Shown here piece by piece: positions 1 through 6,881 of a DNA stretch of 16,322 bases. Position numbers and translations under genes: made by a program. How positions within the stretch are numbered: position 1 is the first letter of the stretch; each line of letters opens with the position of its first letter. Below the pieces are notes generated by a model. It worked only from the letters and a program-made list of their open reading frames with translations. It did not search any database and had not been told where the DNA came from. Source of the stretch: JBFJKD01 sp038106145 (GTDB lineage Bacteria; Pseudomonadota; Gammaproteobacteria; Pseudomonadales; Porticoccaceae); NCBI GenBank assembly GCA_038106145.1, contig JAYODD010000030.1, forward strand, positions 1 to 16,322, in the 5' to 3' direction.

Positions 1-81
1 TTATTGCGTGAGGGCGTAGACATTACCGGGCCGCGGCGTCGACAGGGTGTCGCGGCCGTGGCCGGGGGCGCTAAAAAATAA
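1..81 (+). CDS. Possible C-terminal tail of an unrecognised gene (partial)
   Basis: Frame 1 is open from the window edge to a TAA at 79-81, while frames 2 and 3 are closed by stops at 17 and 9. The 26 visible residues are rich in Gly, Ala and Arg and end in Ala-Lys-Lys. In many gammaproteobacteria EF-Tu (tuf) precedes rpsJ, but this tail does not resemble the EF-Tu C-terminus. I cannot assign a function. Because only 78 bases are visible, it could also be a chance open stretch. Confidence 0.3.
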   Translation, partial: LLREGVDITGPRRRQGVAAVAGGAKK

Positions 82-114
82 CGCCCGCGACAGCCGCAAA
101 GCCCTGTTTACTGC

Positions 115-143
115 TTGACACTATGGCGAGGCGACTATAGAAT
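115..143 (+). promoter_or_regulatory. Sigma70 promoter of the S10 block
   Basis: A perfect -35 box TTGACA (115-120) is followed by a 17-base spacer and a -10 box TAGAAT (138-143). The overlapping TATAGA at 136-141 would give a 15-base spacer and is less likely. The predicted start is near 150, leaving a leader of about 62 bases before rpsJ. The sequence just after the -10 box is GC-rich (CTCGCC), the kind of discriminator linked in E. coli to ppGpp/DksA control of ribosomal promoters; that regulation is inferred. A 7-bp perfect inverted repeat (GAGGCGA 128-134, TCGCCTC 145-151) flanks the -10 box. Confidence 0.85.
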
Positions 144-161
144 CTCGCCTCTTTTTTCCAA

Positions 162-203
162 GGCTCCAAGCGGATTTACCGTGGTGGGCACAGAGTTGGA
201 GTT
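162..203 (+). promoter_or_regulatory. Leader stem that could cover the rpsJ ribosome binding site
   Basis: CTCCAA at 164-169 is complementary to TTGGAG at 196-201, and two G-U pairs can extend the stem outward to 162 and 203. The downstream arm contains GGAG (198-201), the Shine-Dalgarno sequence of rpsJ, 10 bases before its ATG. If it forms, this 6-8 bp stem with a loop of about 26 bases would sequester the binding site. Pairing is visible in the sequence; a regulatory role is inference, and the large loop makes stability uncertain. Confidence 0.35.
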
Positions 204-211
204 CAGACTTA

Positions 212-523
212 ATGCAGGATCAGCGCATCAGAATACGCCTCAAGGCTTTTGATCACAGGCTGATCGACACCTCGACGCGGGAAATAGTTGAGACCGTAAA
301 GCGTACCGGAGCGAAGATTCGGGGGCCGATTCCGCTGCCTACCCGGAAGGAGCGCTTCACTATTCTGATATCTCCGCACGTTAACAAGGACGCGCGAGAT
401 CAGTATGAAATTCGTACCCATAAACGCTTGCTCGATATCATCGAGCCGACGGAAAAAACCGTCGATGCGTTGATGAAGCTCGACCTGGCTGCTGGCGTAG
501 ACGTGCAGATCAGTCTGGGTTGA
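212..523 (+). CDS. rpsJ: 30S ribosomal protein S10 (NusE)
   Basis: The 103-residue product is the usual length for S10 and opens with the typical MQDQRIRIRLKAFDH start. S10 sits in the head of the small ribosomal subunit and, as NusE, also pairs with NusB in antitermination and couples transcription to translation through NusG. The conserved Arg-Ile-Arg-Gly-Pro-Ile-Pro-Leu-Pro-Thr region (about residues 37-45) precedes the long loop that inserts into the 30S head. The ATG at 212 has GGAG at 198-201. It is the first gene of the cluster, directly behind the promoter at 115-143. Confidence 0.98.
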   Translation: MQDQRIRIRLKAFDHRLIDTSTREIVETVKRTGAKIRGPIPLPTRKERFTILISPHVNKDARDQYEIRTHKRLLDIIEPTEKTVDALMKLDLAAGVDVQISLG

Positions 524-534
524 TTAAAGCCTGA

Positions 535-560
535 CCGGCGTTTGCCGGCGGTGTAACGCC
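535..560 (+). promoter_or_regulatory. Two competing hairpins in the rpsJ-rplC gap
   Basis: The 89-base gap between rpsJ and rplC contains two overlapping inverted repeats. One is CCGGC (535-539) with GCCGG (544-548) around a GTTT tetraloop. The other is GGCGTT (537-542) with AACGCC (555-560). They share bases 537-539 and 541-548, so the RNA could not form both fully. No T-run follows, so neither looks like an intrinsic terminator. A role in mRNA processing or fine tuning of rplC expression is possible but unproven. Confidence 0.35.
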
Positions 561-612
561 TTGAAATGGGCGGCCATAGCGGGTAACAGCCCCGTACACT
601 AAGAGGTTCAAA

Positions 613-1251
613 ATGAGTGTTGGAATAGTCGGTCGCAAGTGCGGCATGAGTCGTGTATTTACCGACGAGGGTGTCTCGATCCCGGTCACGGTAATCGAGG
701 CCGCACCTAATCGTATTACCCAGATTAAAACCCCGGATATCGACGGTTATGCCGCAGTGCAGGTTACTGCCGGCACGCGTCGTGCGTCCCGCGTCAATAA
801 AGCTGCGGCCGGGCACTTCGCCAAAGCGGGCTCCGAAGCGGGTCGTGGTCTGTGGGAGTTCCGGCTCGACCACAGCGACGAAACTTTCGTAGTGGGCGGC
901 ACCATTGGCGTCGACCGTTTTCAGGCGGGGCAGATGGTCGATGTGTGTGGCACGTCCAAAGGCAAGGGTTTTGCCGGCGTAATCAAGCGCTGGAATTTTT
1001 CCATGCAGGATGCCACTCACGGTAATTCCCTGTCCCATCGCGCGCCGGGTTCCATTGGTCAAAACCAGTCCCCCGGACGGGTTTTCCCGGGTAAAAAAAT
1101 GGCTGGGCACATGGGTGCCGCGCGCAGCACGACGCAGAATCTCGAAGTGGTTCGGGTCGATCCCGAGCGCAATCTAATACTGGTTAAAGGTGCCGTTCCC
1201 GGCGCTCCAGGTGGCGACGTCATTGTGCGTCCGGCCGTAAAAAAGGCCTGA
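613..1251 (+). CDS. rplC: 50S ribosomal protein L3
   Basis: The 212-residue protein matches L3 throughout. L3 is an early assembly protein of the large subunit whose extended loop reaches toward the peptidyl transferase centre. The conserved loop with GNSLSHRAPGSIGQNQ (about residues 137-152) is present. It includes Gln150, the residue methylated by PrmB in E. coli. A GKKMAGHMG segment follows, as in the family. AAGAGG at 601-606 sits 6 bases before the ATG. The next gene, rplD, begins 10 bases after the stop. Confidence 0.98.
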   Translation: MSVGIVGRKCGMSRVFTDEGVSIPVTVIEAAPNRITQIKTPDIDGYAAVQVTAGTRRASRVNKAAAGHFAKAGSEAGRGLWEFRLDHSDETFVVGGTIGVDRFQAGQMVDVCGTSKGKGFAGVIKRWNFSMQDATHGNSLSHRAPGSIGQNQSPGRVFPGKKMAGHMGAARSTTQNLEVVRVDPERNLILVKGAVPGAPGGDVIVRPAVKKA

Positions 1252-1261
1252 GGGGTAAACA

Positions 1262-1876
1262 ATGGAGCTAAGCATAGCGACGCCCAAAGGTAGCAGCGGA
1301 ACGGTAACGGTTTCCGATCGCACTTTTGGCAAAGAATTTAATCAGGATCTGGTGCATCAGGCGGTGGTTGCCTACCAGGCAGGCGGGCGTCAGGGCACGC
1401 GGGCGCAGAAAAATCGCGCCGCAGTATCCGGTGGCGGCAAAAAACCGTGGCGGCAGAAAGGTACCGGCCGCGCGCGGGCGGGGACTATCCGCAGCCCGTT
1501 GTGGCGCTCTGGTGGCGTCACTTTCGCCGCAAAACCGCAGGATCATGCGCAAAAGCTGAACCGCAAAATGTACCGCGAAGCATTGCGTTCCATTTTGTCG
1601 GAGCTGGCGCGGCAGGATCGCCTGGTGGTGGTGGAGTCATTTGATGTGGAGGCGCCGAAAACCAAGGGGCTGACACTCAAGCTGGCGGAGTACGGTCTCG
1701 ACAACGTACTGATCGTGACAGAGAACGTGAATGAAAACCTGTACCTGTCGGCGCGCAACCTGCACAAAGTCGATGTGCGCGATGCCACCGCCGCCGACCC
1801 GGTCAGCCTGATCGGTTTTGACAAGGTGCTGGTTACGGTGCCGGCGCTGAAAAAATTTGAGGAGATGCTGGGATGA
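1262..1876 (+). CDS. rplD: 50S ribosomal protein L4
   Basis: The 204-residue product fits L4 (E. coli about 201). L4 has a globular domain on the subunit surface and an extended arginine- and glycine-rich loop lining the exit tunnel. That loop is visible at about residues 41-90 and includes GGGKKPWRQKGTGRARAG, the region where macrolide-resistance changes occur in other bacteria. In E. coli L4 also represses its own operon by binding the S10 leader, but the leader here is too short for the E. coli structure. AGGGG at 1251-1255 is the binding site. The stop overlaps the rplW start as ATGA. Confidence 0.98.
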   Translation: MELSIATPKGSSGTVTVSDRTFGKEFNQDLVHQAVVAYQAGGRQGTRAQKNRAAVSGGGKKPWRQKGTGRARAGTIRSPLWRSGGVTFAAKPQDHAQKLNRKMYREALRSILSELARQDRLVVVESFDVEAPKTKGLTLKLAEYGLDNVLIVTENVNENLYLSARNLHKVDVRDATAADPVSLIGFDKVLVTVPALKKFEEMLG

Positions 1877-2169
1877 ACGATGAGCGCATCTTCAAGGTTC
1901 TGTTGGGCCCGGTGATTTCGGAAAAGGCCTCCAACGTTGCCGACACAGCGAATCAGGTGGTGTTTAAAATTTCCCAGGATGCGACCAAGCGGGAAGTTAA
2001 GCGCGCGGTGGAAAAATTGTTTGAAGTGCAGGTGACGGCGGTGCGTGTCGCCAACATTAAGGGCAAAACCAAGTTGACCCGCAATGGTTTGGGACGGCGT
2101 TCCGACTGCAAAAAAGCTTACGTGCGTCTGGCGCCAGGTCAAGATATTGACTTCGCGGCGGCGGAATAA
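1873..2169 (+). CDS. rplW: 50S ribosomal protein L23
   Basis: The 98-residue protein is L23, which surrounds the exit of the polypeptide tunnel and docks trigger factor, SRP and the Sec translocon. The VISEKAS motif contains Glu17, equivalent to Glu18 of E. coli L23, the main trigger-factor contact. The C-terminal GRRSDCKKAYVRL segment is also typical. The start overlaps the rplD stop by four bases (ATGA), and GGAG at 1861-1864 lies inside the end of rplD, which suggests translational coupling. Confidence 0.97.
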   Translation: MNDERIFKVLLGPVISEKASNVADTANQVVFKISQDATKREVKRAVEKLFEVQVTAVRVANIKGKTKLTRNGLGRRSDCKKAYVRLAPGQDIDFAAAE

Positions 2170-2181
2170 GGGAGTGTTGTG

Positions 2182-3006
2182 ATGGCTGTAGTAAAGAGAA
2201 AACCCACTTCCCCCGGCCGCCGTTTTGTCGTCAGTGTGGTCAGCGCTGACCTGCACAAGGGCGCGCCACACGCGCCATTGCTGGACAGCAACAAGAAATC
2301 CGGCGGGCGTAACAGCGCTGGCCGTATCACCACTCGGCATATCGGTGGTGGGCACCGCCAGCACTATCGCATTATCGATTTCAAGCGCAACAAAGACGGT
2401 ATTCTCGGCAATGTTGAACGTCTGGAGTACGATCCAAACCGCACCGCAAATATTGCGCTGGTATGTTACGCCGACGGCGAGCGACGCTACATCATCGCGC
2501 CGAAAGGTTTGGTGGCCGGCAATGTCATTCAGTCTGGTCAGCACGCGCCCATCAAGACCGGCAATACTTTGCCGTTGCGCAATATTCCGGTTGGTAGCGT
2601 GGTGCATTGTGTCGAGATGAAGCCGGGCAAAGGCGCCCAGTTGGCACGCAGTGCCGGTACTTCGGTACAGCTGGTGGCGCGCGAAGGTCAATATGCAACA
2701 TTGCGTCTGCGCAGCGGCGAAATGCGTAAGGTGCCGTCTGAATGTCGCGCCACTATCGGCGAAGTTTCCAATAGTGAGCACAACCTGCGTTCGTTAGGCA
2801 AGGCTGGCGCTACGCGCTGGCGGGGTGTGCGGCCGACGGTGCGCGGGGTTGCCATGAACCCGGTGGATCACCCGCACGGTGGTGGTGAAGGGCGAACTTC
2901 AGGCGGTCGTCACCCGGTTACCCCCTGGGGCGTGCCGACCAAGGGTTACAAAACGCGTAAGAACAAGCGTACTGATAACATGATTGTCCGTCGCCGCAAC
3001 AAGTAA
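2182..3006 (+). CDS. rplB: 50S ribosomal protein L2
   Basis: The 274-residue product is L2, one of the most conserved large-subunit proteins. It is needed for subunit association and peptidyl transferase activity. The diagnostic MNPVDHPHGGGEGRTSGGRH stretch is at about residues 225-244; His230 corresponds to the functionally important His229 of E. coli. I chose ATG 2182 over the in-frame GTG at 2179. GGAG at 2171-2174 is then 7 bases away rather than 4, and L2 proteins start MAVVK. Confidence 0.98.
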   Translation: MAVVKRKPTSPGRRFVVSVVSADLHKGAPHAPLLDSNKKSGGRNSAGRITTRHIGGGHRQHYRIIDFKRNKDGILGNVERLEYDPNRTANIALVCYADGERRYIIAPKGLVAGNVIQSGQHAPIKTGNTLPLRNIPVGSVVHCVEMKPGKGAQLARSAGTSVQLVAREGQYATLRLRSGEMRKVPSECRATIGEVSNSEHNLRSLGKAGATRWRGVRPTVRGVAMNPVDHPHGGGEGRTSGGRHPVTPWGVPTKGYKTRKNKRTDNMIVRRRNK

Positions 3007-3032
3007 CGACGACCAGTGAAGAGGAATTACTA

Positions 3033-3308
3033 GTGCCACGCTCCCTGAAAAAAGGCCCCTTTGTCGATCTGCATTTGATGAGCAAGGTCGAAGTGGCGGT
3101 GCAAAACAGCGATCGTAGACCCATCAAAACCTGGTCGCGCCGCTCCATGATATTGCCGCAAATGGTGGGCACCACTATTGCGATTCACAACGGTCGCCAG
3201 CATGTACCGATTTTAATCTCGGAAGAGATGGTGGGCCACAAACTGGGCGAATTTGCGCCGACACGGACCTATCGCGGTCACGTGGCGGACAAGAAAGCCA
3301 AACGTTAG
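3033..3308 (+). CDS. rpsS: 30S ribosomal protein S19
   Basis: The 91-residue product starts PRSLKKGPF and contains the conserved KTWSRRSMILPQMVG segment of S19. S19 sits in the head of the small subunit, forms a complex with S13 and contacts the 16S rRNA and the subunit bridge. The start codon is GTG at 3033, supported by GAGGA at 3021-3025 with a 7-base spacer. It is 26 bases after rplB and 21 bases before rplV. Confidence 0.97.
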   Translation: MPRSLKKGPFVDLHLMSKVEVAVQNSDRRPIKTWSRRSMILPQMVGTTIAIHNGRQHVPILISEEMVGHKLGEFAPTRTYRGHVADKKAKR

Positions 3309-3329
3309 GCGCGTACGAGGTAAATAACG

Positions 3330-3662
3330 GTGGAAGTAGCAGCGGTATTACGCAAAGCCAGATTGTCGCCACAAAAGGCGCGTCTGGTGGCGGACCAGGT
3401 ACGGGGCAAGCCGGTGGAAGAGGCGCTCGATATTCTGGCATTCAGTAACAAAAAGGGTGCCGAAATTGTGAAAAAGGTGCTCGAGTCAGCAATTGCCAAC
3501 GCCGAGCACAACGAAGGTGCCGATGTTGATGAGTTGAAGGTGTCGACAGTTTTTGTCGATGAAGGCGCGATATTGAAACGTATCAAGCCGCGAGCCAAAG
3601 GGCGCGCGGATCGAATTTTCAAGCGCACCTGCCACATTACTGTCAAAGTTGCCGACCAGTAA
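3330..3662 (+). CDS. rplV: 50S ribosomal protein L22
   Basis: The 110-residue protein has the same length as E. coli L22. The N-terminal ARLSPQKARLVADQVRGK segment is characteristic. The long beta-hairpin that lines the exit tunnel corresponds to about residues 80-100, with the LKRIKPRAKGRADRI sequence at its tip. The start is a GTG at 3330, with GAGG at 3317-3320 nine bases upstream. No nearby ATG would give a full-length protein. L22 binds all domains of 23S rRNA and forms the tunnel constriction with L4. Confidence 0.97.
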   Translation: MEVAAVLRKARLSPQKARLVADQVRGKPVEEALDILAFSNKKGAEIVKKVLESAIANAEHNEGADVDELKVSTVFVDEGAILKRIKPRAKGRADRIFKRTCHITVKVADQ

Positions 3663-3685
3663 GGCAAGGGTTTAGGAGCCGCTAC

Positions 3686-4348
3686 ATGGGTCAGAAAGTA
3701 CATCCAACAGGCATACGTCTGGGTATTACCAAAAAGCACACGTCTATCTGGTATGCCAATAGTAAAGATTATGCCGACAGGCTTAATTCGGATTTGCAGG
3801 TGCGCGCGCTGGTGCAACAAAAACTGGCGCATGCGTCGGTGAGCCGGGTGGATATTGAGCGGCCGTCTGCTTCCGCGAAAATCACTATTCACACGGCGCG
3901 CCCAGGAATCGTGATTGGCAAGAAAGGCGAGGACGTCGATAAATTACGCGCCGAGGTGTCCGCCAAAATGGGTGTGCCGGTGCACATCAATATCGAGGAA
4001 ATTCGCAAGCCTGATCTGGACGCTACTCTGGTGGCACAAAGTATTGCGCAGCAGTTGGAGCGCCGGGTGATGTTTCGCCGCGCTATCAAGCGCGCCGTGC
4101 AAAATGCGATGCGCCAGGGTGCCAAAGGGGTAAAAATACAAATTGGTGGACGCCTGAACGGGGCTGAGATTGCGCGCACCGAATGGCAACGTGAAGGCCG
4201 GGTGCCCTTGCATACCTTGCGCGCGGATATCGACTACGCGACCGCGGAAGCGCTCACTACCTACGGCATCATCGGCGTCAAAGTATGGGTGTTTAAGGGT
4301 GAAATGCTGGGCGGCGAAGAAGCCGAGTCAACTTCCACCAAGAAATGA
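3686..4348 (+). CDS. rpsC: 30S ribosomal protein S3
   Basis: The 220-residue product begins MGQKVHP, the invariant S3 start, and carries a type II KH RNA-binding domain with the GKKG loop at residues 78-81. The C-terminal half contains GRLNGAEIARTEW and the GIIGVKVW motif. S3 shapes the mRNA entry channel with S4 and S5 and contributes to helicase activity. It is slightly shorter than E. coli S3 (about 233) at the variable C-terminus. AGGAG at 3674-3678 is 7 bases before the ATG. Confidence 0.98.
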   Translation: MGQKVHPTGIRLGITKKHTSIWYANSKDYADRLNSDLQVRALVQQKLAHASVSRVDIERPSASAKITIHTARPGIVIGKKGEDVDKLRAEVSAKMGVPVHINIEEIRKPDLDATLVAQSIAQQLERRVMFRRAIKRAVQNAMRQGAKGVKIQIGGRLNGAEIARTEWQREGRVPLHTLRADIDYATAEALTTYGIIGVKVWVFKGEMLGGEEAESTSTKK

Positions 4349-4371
4349 TTTGAGGATAAGGGCTGAGCGAC

Positions 4372-4785
4372 ATGCTGCAACCAAAACGTACGAAATACCG
4401 CAAGCAACACAAAGGCCGTAACCGGGGCTTGGCCGTGCGTGGCAGCAAGGTGAGTTTTGGCGAGTTCGGTCTCAAGGCGGAAATTCGCGGGCGGCTAACC
4501 GCCCGTCAGATTGAAGCTGCGCGGCGGGCCATGACGCGCCACGTAAAACGTAGCGGAAAAATCTGGATTCGCGTGTTTCCCGATAAGCCGATCACCAAAA
4601 AGCCGCTGGAAGTGCGGATGGGTAAGGGTAAGGGAAATGTTGAGTACTGGGTTGCCCAGGTTCAACCCGGCACCATGCTTTACGAAATGGAAGGCGTTTC
4701 GGAGCAAATAGCGCGGGAGGCTTTCGCTCTCGCCGCGGCCAAGCTGCCTATTCAAACTATTTTTGTTAAACGGTCGGTGATGTGA
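4372..4785 (+). CDS. rplP: 50S ribosomal protein L16
   Basis: The 137-residue protein starts MLQPKRTKYRKQHKGRNRG, the standard L16 opening. It lies near the A site of the large subunit and helps position A-site tRNA. The conserved GKGKGNVEYWVAQVQPG region lies at about residues 84-100. In E. coli L16 the arginine near position 81 is hydroxylated; here Arg82 lies in the corresponding EVRMGKGKG segment. AAGGG at 4358-4362 is the binding site, and the stop overlaps the rpmC start. Confidence 0.97.
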   Translation: MLQPKRTKYRKQHKGRNRGLAVRGSKVSFGEFGLKAEIRGRLTARQIEAARRAMTRHVKRSGKIWIRVFPDKPITKKPLEVRMGKGKGNVEYWVAQVQPGTMLYEMEGVSEQIAREAFALAAAKLPIQTIFVKRSVM

Positions 4786-4976
4786 TGCGGGCGTCTGAAT
4801 TGCGAGAAAAGTCTCCGGAAGAGCTGAATGAAGAATTGCGTGCGCAGCTCGAAAAACAGTTTCGGCTGCGTATGAAGCGGTCCACCGGACAGCTCAACGA
4901 GACTCACGAACTGCGTAACACGCGACGCACGATTGCGCGTATCAAGACCGCGCTAAATGCAAAGGCAGGAAGTTGA
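4785..4976 (+). CDS. rpmC: 50S ribosomal protein L29
   Basis: This 63-residue two-helix protein aligns end to end with E. coli L29: it opens MRASELREKSPEELNEEL and ends KAGS. It lies at the tunnel exit beside L23 and contributes to the docking platform for nascent-chain factors. I chose ATG 4785, which shares one base with the rplP stop (TGATG), over the GTG at 4782. The ATG gives the family length and start. Translation is probably coupled to rplP. Confidence 0.96.
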   Translation: MRASELREKSPEELNEELRAQLEKQFRLRMKRSTGQLNETHELRNTRRTIARIKTALNAKAGS

Positions 4977-4977
4977 T

Positions 4978-5238
4978 ATGACCGAGAAAACAGCACGCAC
5001 GCTGTCCGGGCGGGTGGTAAGTGACAAAATGGACAAAACCATTACCGTGTTGGTGGAGCGCCGCGTACGCCATGCGGTGTACGGCAAAATCATCAACCGG
5101 TCAACGAAAATCAAGGCCCATGATGGCGATAATCAATGTCGCATCGGGGACACAGTGAGCATCGCCGAAACCCGCCCGTTGTCGAAGACTAAATCGTGGA
5201 CGCTGGTGGATATCGTCGAACGTGCCGCTGAAGTATGA
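4978..5238 (+). CDS. rpsQ: 30S ribosomal protein S17
   Basis: The 86-residue OB-fold protein matches S17: RTLSGRVVSDKMDKTITV near the N-terminus and the GDTVSIAETRPLSKTKSW motif later. It is an early-binding small-subunit protein on the 16S 5' domain. The frame is open back to an ATG at 4957, but that lies inside rpmC. ATG 4978 has AGGAAG at 4967-4972 and gives the family start. One base separates it from the rpmC stop. It closes the S10 block. Confidence 0.97.
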   Translation: MTEKTARTLSGRVVSDKMDKTITVLVERRVRHAVYGKIINRSTKIKAHDGDNQCRIGDTVSIAETRPLSKTKSWTLVDIVERAAEV

Positions 5239-5275
5239 CAACGGGCGGCACTGACGGAATTTTCGGAGCGCAACG

Positions 5276-5644
5276 ATGATACAAACACAGAGTTACCTTG
5301 ATGTGGCGGATAACAGTGGCGCGCGTCGCGTCATGTGTATCAAAGTTCTCGGCGGTTCGCATCGCCGTTATGCACGGGTTGGCGACATCATCAAGGTGAG
5401 CGTCAAAGAGGCTATTCCCCGTGGCAAGGTAAAAAAAGGTCAGGTGATGAATGCGGTCGTCGTGCGCACAAAAAAAGGTGTGCGTCGCGCGGATGGCAGC
5501 TTGATCAAGTTTGATGATAACGCTGCGGTGTTGTTAAACGCGCAGATGGCGCCGATCGGTACGCGTATCTTCGGGCCGGTAACACGCGAGTTGCGCGGTG
5601 AGCGGTTTATGAAAATTATCTCTCTGGCACCTGAAGTTATCTAG
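5276..5644 (+). CDS. rplN: 50S ribosomal protein L14
   Basis: The 122-residue product carries the L14 signature VADNSGARRVMCIKVLGG and ends GERFMKIISLAPEVI. L14 is at the subunit interface, forms bridges to the 30S subunit and is the target of the silencing factor RsfS in E. coli. GGAG at 5265-5268 is 7 bases before the ATG. The gap from rpsQ is 37 bases, and I see no clear promoter in it, so the spc block is probably read through from the S10 promoter. Confidence 0.98.
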   Translation: MIQTQSYLDVADNSGARRVMCIKVLGGSHRRYARVGDIIKVSVKEAIPRGKVKKGQVMNAVVVRTKKGVRRADGSLIKFDDNAAVLLNAQMAPIGTRIFGPVTRELRGERFMKIISLAPEVI

Positions 5645-5663
5645 GTCGGAGGAGGCGAAGAAG

Positions 5664-5987
5664 ATGGCAATGAGCAAAATCAGACGCGATGACGAGGTGA
5701 TCGTGATCGCCGGTCGGGATAAGGGCAAGCGCGGCAAGGTGCTGCGGGTGATGGCCGACAACAAACTGTTGGTAGCTGGCGTGCAGATGGTGAAAAAACA
5801 CCAGAAGCCTAATCCGCAAATGGGTGTGCCCGGTGGGATTGTGGAAAAAGAAGCGCCGATACAGGTATCCAATGTGGCGCTATTTAATTCCGCCACGGGC
5901 AAGGGCGACCGAGTGGGATTCAAGGTGCTTGAAAGCGGTAAAAAAATACGTGTGTTCAAGTCCAGCGGCGAAGCTGTCGACGCCTAA
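5664..5987 (+). CDS. rplX: 50S ribosomal protein L24
   Basis: The 107-residue protein has the KOW motif region GRDKGKRGKV near residue 20 and the conserved KKHQKPNPQMGVPGGIVEKE segment. L24 starts assembly of the large subunit and sits at the tunnel exit. Two in-frame starts exist (5664 and 5670). The strong GGAGGAGG at 5648-5655 is well spaced only for 5664, which gives MAMSKIRRDD. Confidence 0.97.
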   Translation: MAMSKIRRDDEVIVIAGRDKGKRGKVLRVMADNKLLVAGVQMVKKHQKPNPQMGVPGGIVEKEAPIQVSNVALFNSATGKGDRVGFKVLESGKKIRVFKSSGEAVDA

Positions 5988-6001
5988 CAGGATGAACTGA
6001 A

Positions 6002-6541
6002 ATGGCAAGGCTGAAAGAGTTATACAAAAGTGAAATCGCGCCCAGGCTGCAGCAGGAGCTCGGGTTGAAAAACGTGATGGAAATTCCGCGCATCACCAAG
6101 GTGACCCTGAATATGGGGGTTGGCGAGGCGCTGGCTGACAAGAAAGTGCTGGAAAACGCGGTTGCTGAGATGCAATTGATTGCCGGTCAAAAGCCGGTGG
6201 TTACCAAGGCACGCAAATCAATTGCAGCGTTCAAAGTGCGGGAGGGCTGGCCGATTGGTTGTAAGGTGACGTTGCGCGGTGAGCGCATGTACGATTTCCT
6301 GGAGCGCCTGGTGAGCATTGCGATTCCGCGTATTCGCGACTTCCGCGGTATCAGCGCCAAATCATTTGATGGGCGTGGAAACTTTGCAATGGGTGTCACC
6401 GAGCAGATTATTTTTCCAGAAATTGACTACGACAAAATCGACAAACTCCGTGGCCTGGATATCACAATCACCACGACTGCGCGTAACAACGACGAGGGTC
6501 GTGCATTGCTGCGTGCATTTAATTTCCCGTTGAAGGGTTGA
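6002..6541 (+). CDS. rplE: 50S ribosomal protein L5
   Basis: The 179-residue protein is the usual L5 length and contains KVTLNMGVGEA, GQKPVVTKARKSIA and FRGISAKSFDGRGNF. L5 binds 5S rRNA together with L18 and L25 in the central protuberance and contacts P-site tRNA. AGGA at 5989-5992 lies 9 bases before the ATG. In E. coli, S8 represses the spc block by binding mRNA at the rplX-rplE boundary. I do not see the E. coli-type stem at this 14-base junction. Confidence 0.98.
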   Translation: MARLKELYKSEIAPRLQQELGLKNVMEIPRITKVTLNMGVGEALADKKVLENAVAEMQLIAGQKPVVTKARKSIAAFKVREGWPIGCKVTLRGERMYDFLERLVSIAIPRIRDFRGISAKSFDGRGNFAMGVTEQIIFPEIDYDKIDKLRGLDITITTTARNNDEGRALLRAFNFPLKG

Positions 6542-6550
6542 GGTCGAACG

Positions 6551-6856
6551 ATGGCAAAAACATCGATGGTAGAGCGCGAAAAAAGCCGTGCCAAAACAGT
6601 GGCGCGGTATGCGGCAAAGCGCGCCCAATTGAAAGCTATTATCAAAGACGTGAATGTCGGCGACGACGAGCGTTGGGAAGCGCAGGTGAAACTGCAGAAG
6701 TTGCCCCGCGATGCCAGCCCGGTACGTCAGCGCAACCGCTGTCGCGTTACCGGACGCTCCCGCGGCGTGTATCGCAAGTTCGGTCTGTGTCGAAATAAAC
6801 TGCGTGAAGCCGCGATGCGTGGCGACGTGCCTGGCCTGGTCAAGGCCAGCTGGTAA
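6551..6856 (+). CDS. rpsN: 30S ribosomal protein S14 (zinc-independent type)
   Basis: The 101-residue product is the long, zinc-free form of S14: the two CxxC pairs of the short zinc-binding form are missing. The QRNRCRVTGRSRG and REAAMRGDVPGLVKASW segments identify it. It sits in the head of the small subunit near S3 and S10 and helps shape the A site. The TGA stop of rplE is part of its TGAGG binding site, 7 bases before the ATG. Confidence 0.97.
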   Translation: MAKTSMVEREKSRAKTVARYAAKRAQLKAIIKDVNVGDDERWEAQVKLQKLPRDASPVRQRNRCRVTGRSRGVYRKFGLCRNKLREAAMRGDVPGLVKASW

Positions 6857-6881
6857 GCGAGCCCAAGAGGAACAATTTGCC

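Noticed and set aside
66..86. GGGCG/CGCCC hairpin around the stop at 79-81 as a terminator
   Set aside because: The stem is only five base pairs with an 11-base loop and no T-run follows.
400..1110. 236-codon open frame on the minus strand
   Set aside because: It is antisense to rpsJ and rplC, and its translation resembles no known family.
2179..2181. GTG start for L2
   Set aside because: The Shine-Dalgarno spacing would be only four bases; ATG 2182 gives the usual MAVVK start.
1543..2781. 412-codon open frame on the minus strand
   Set aside because: It lies fully antisense to rplD, rplW and rplB, which are unmistakable; the product has no recognisable domain.
5985..6020. E. coli-type S8 repressor stem at the rplX-rplE junction
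   Set aside because: I could not find the complementary arms of the E. coli element; a diverged form cannot be excluded without folding.
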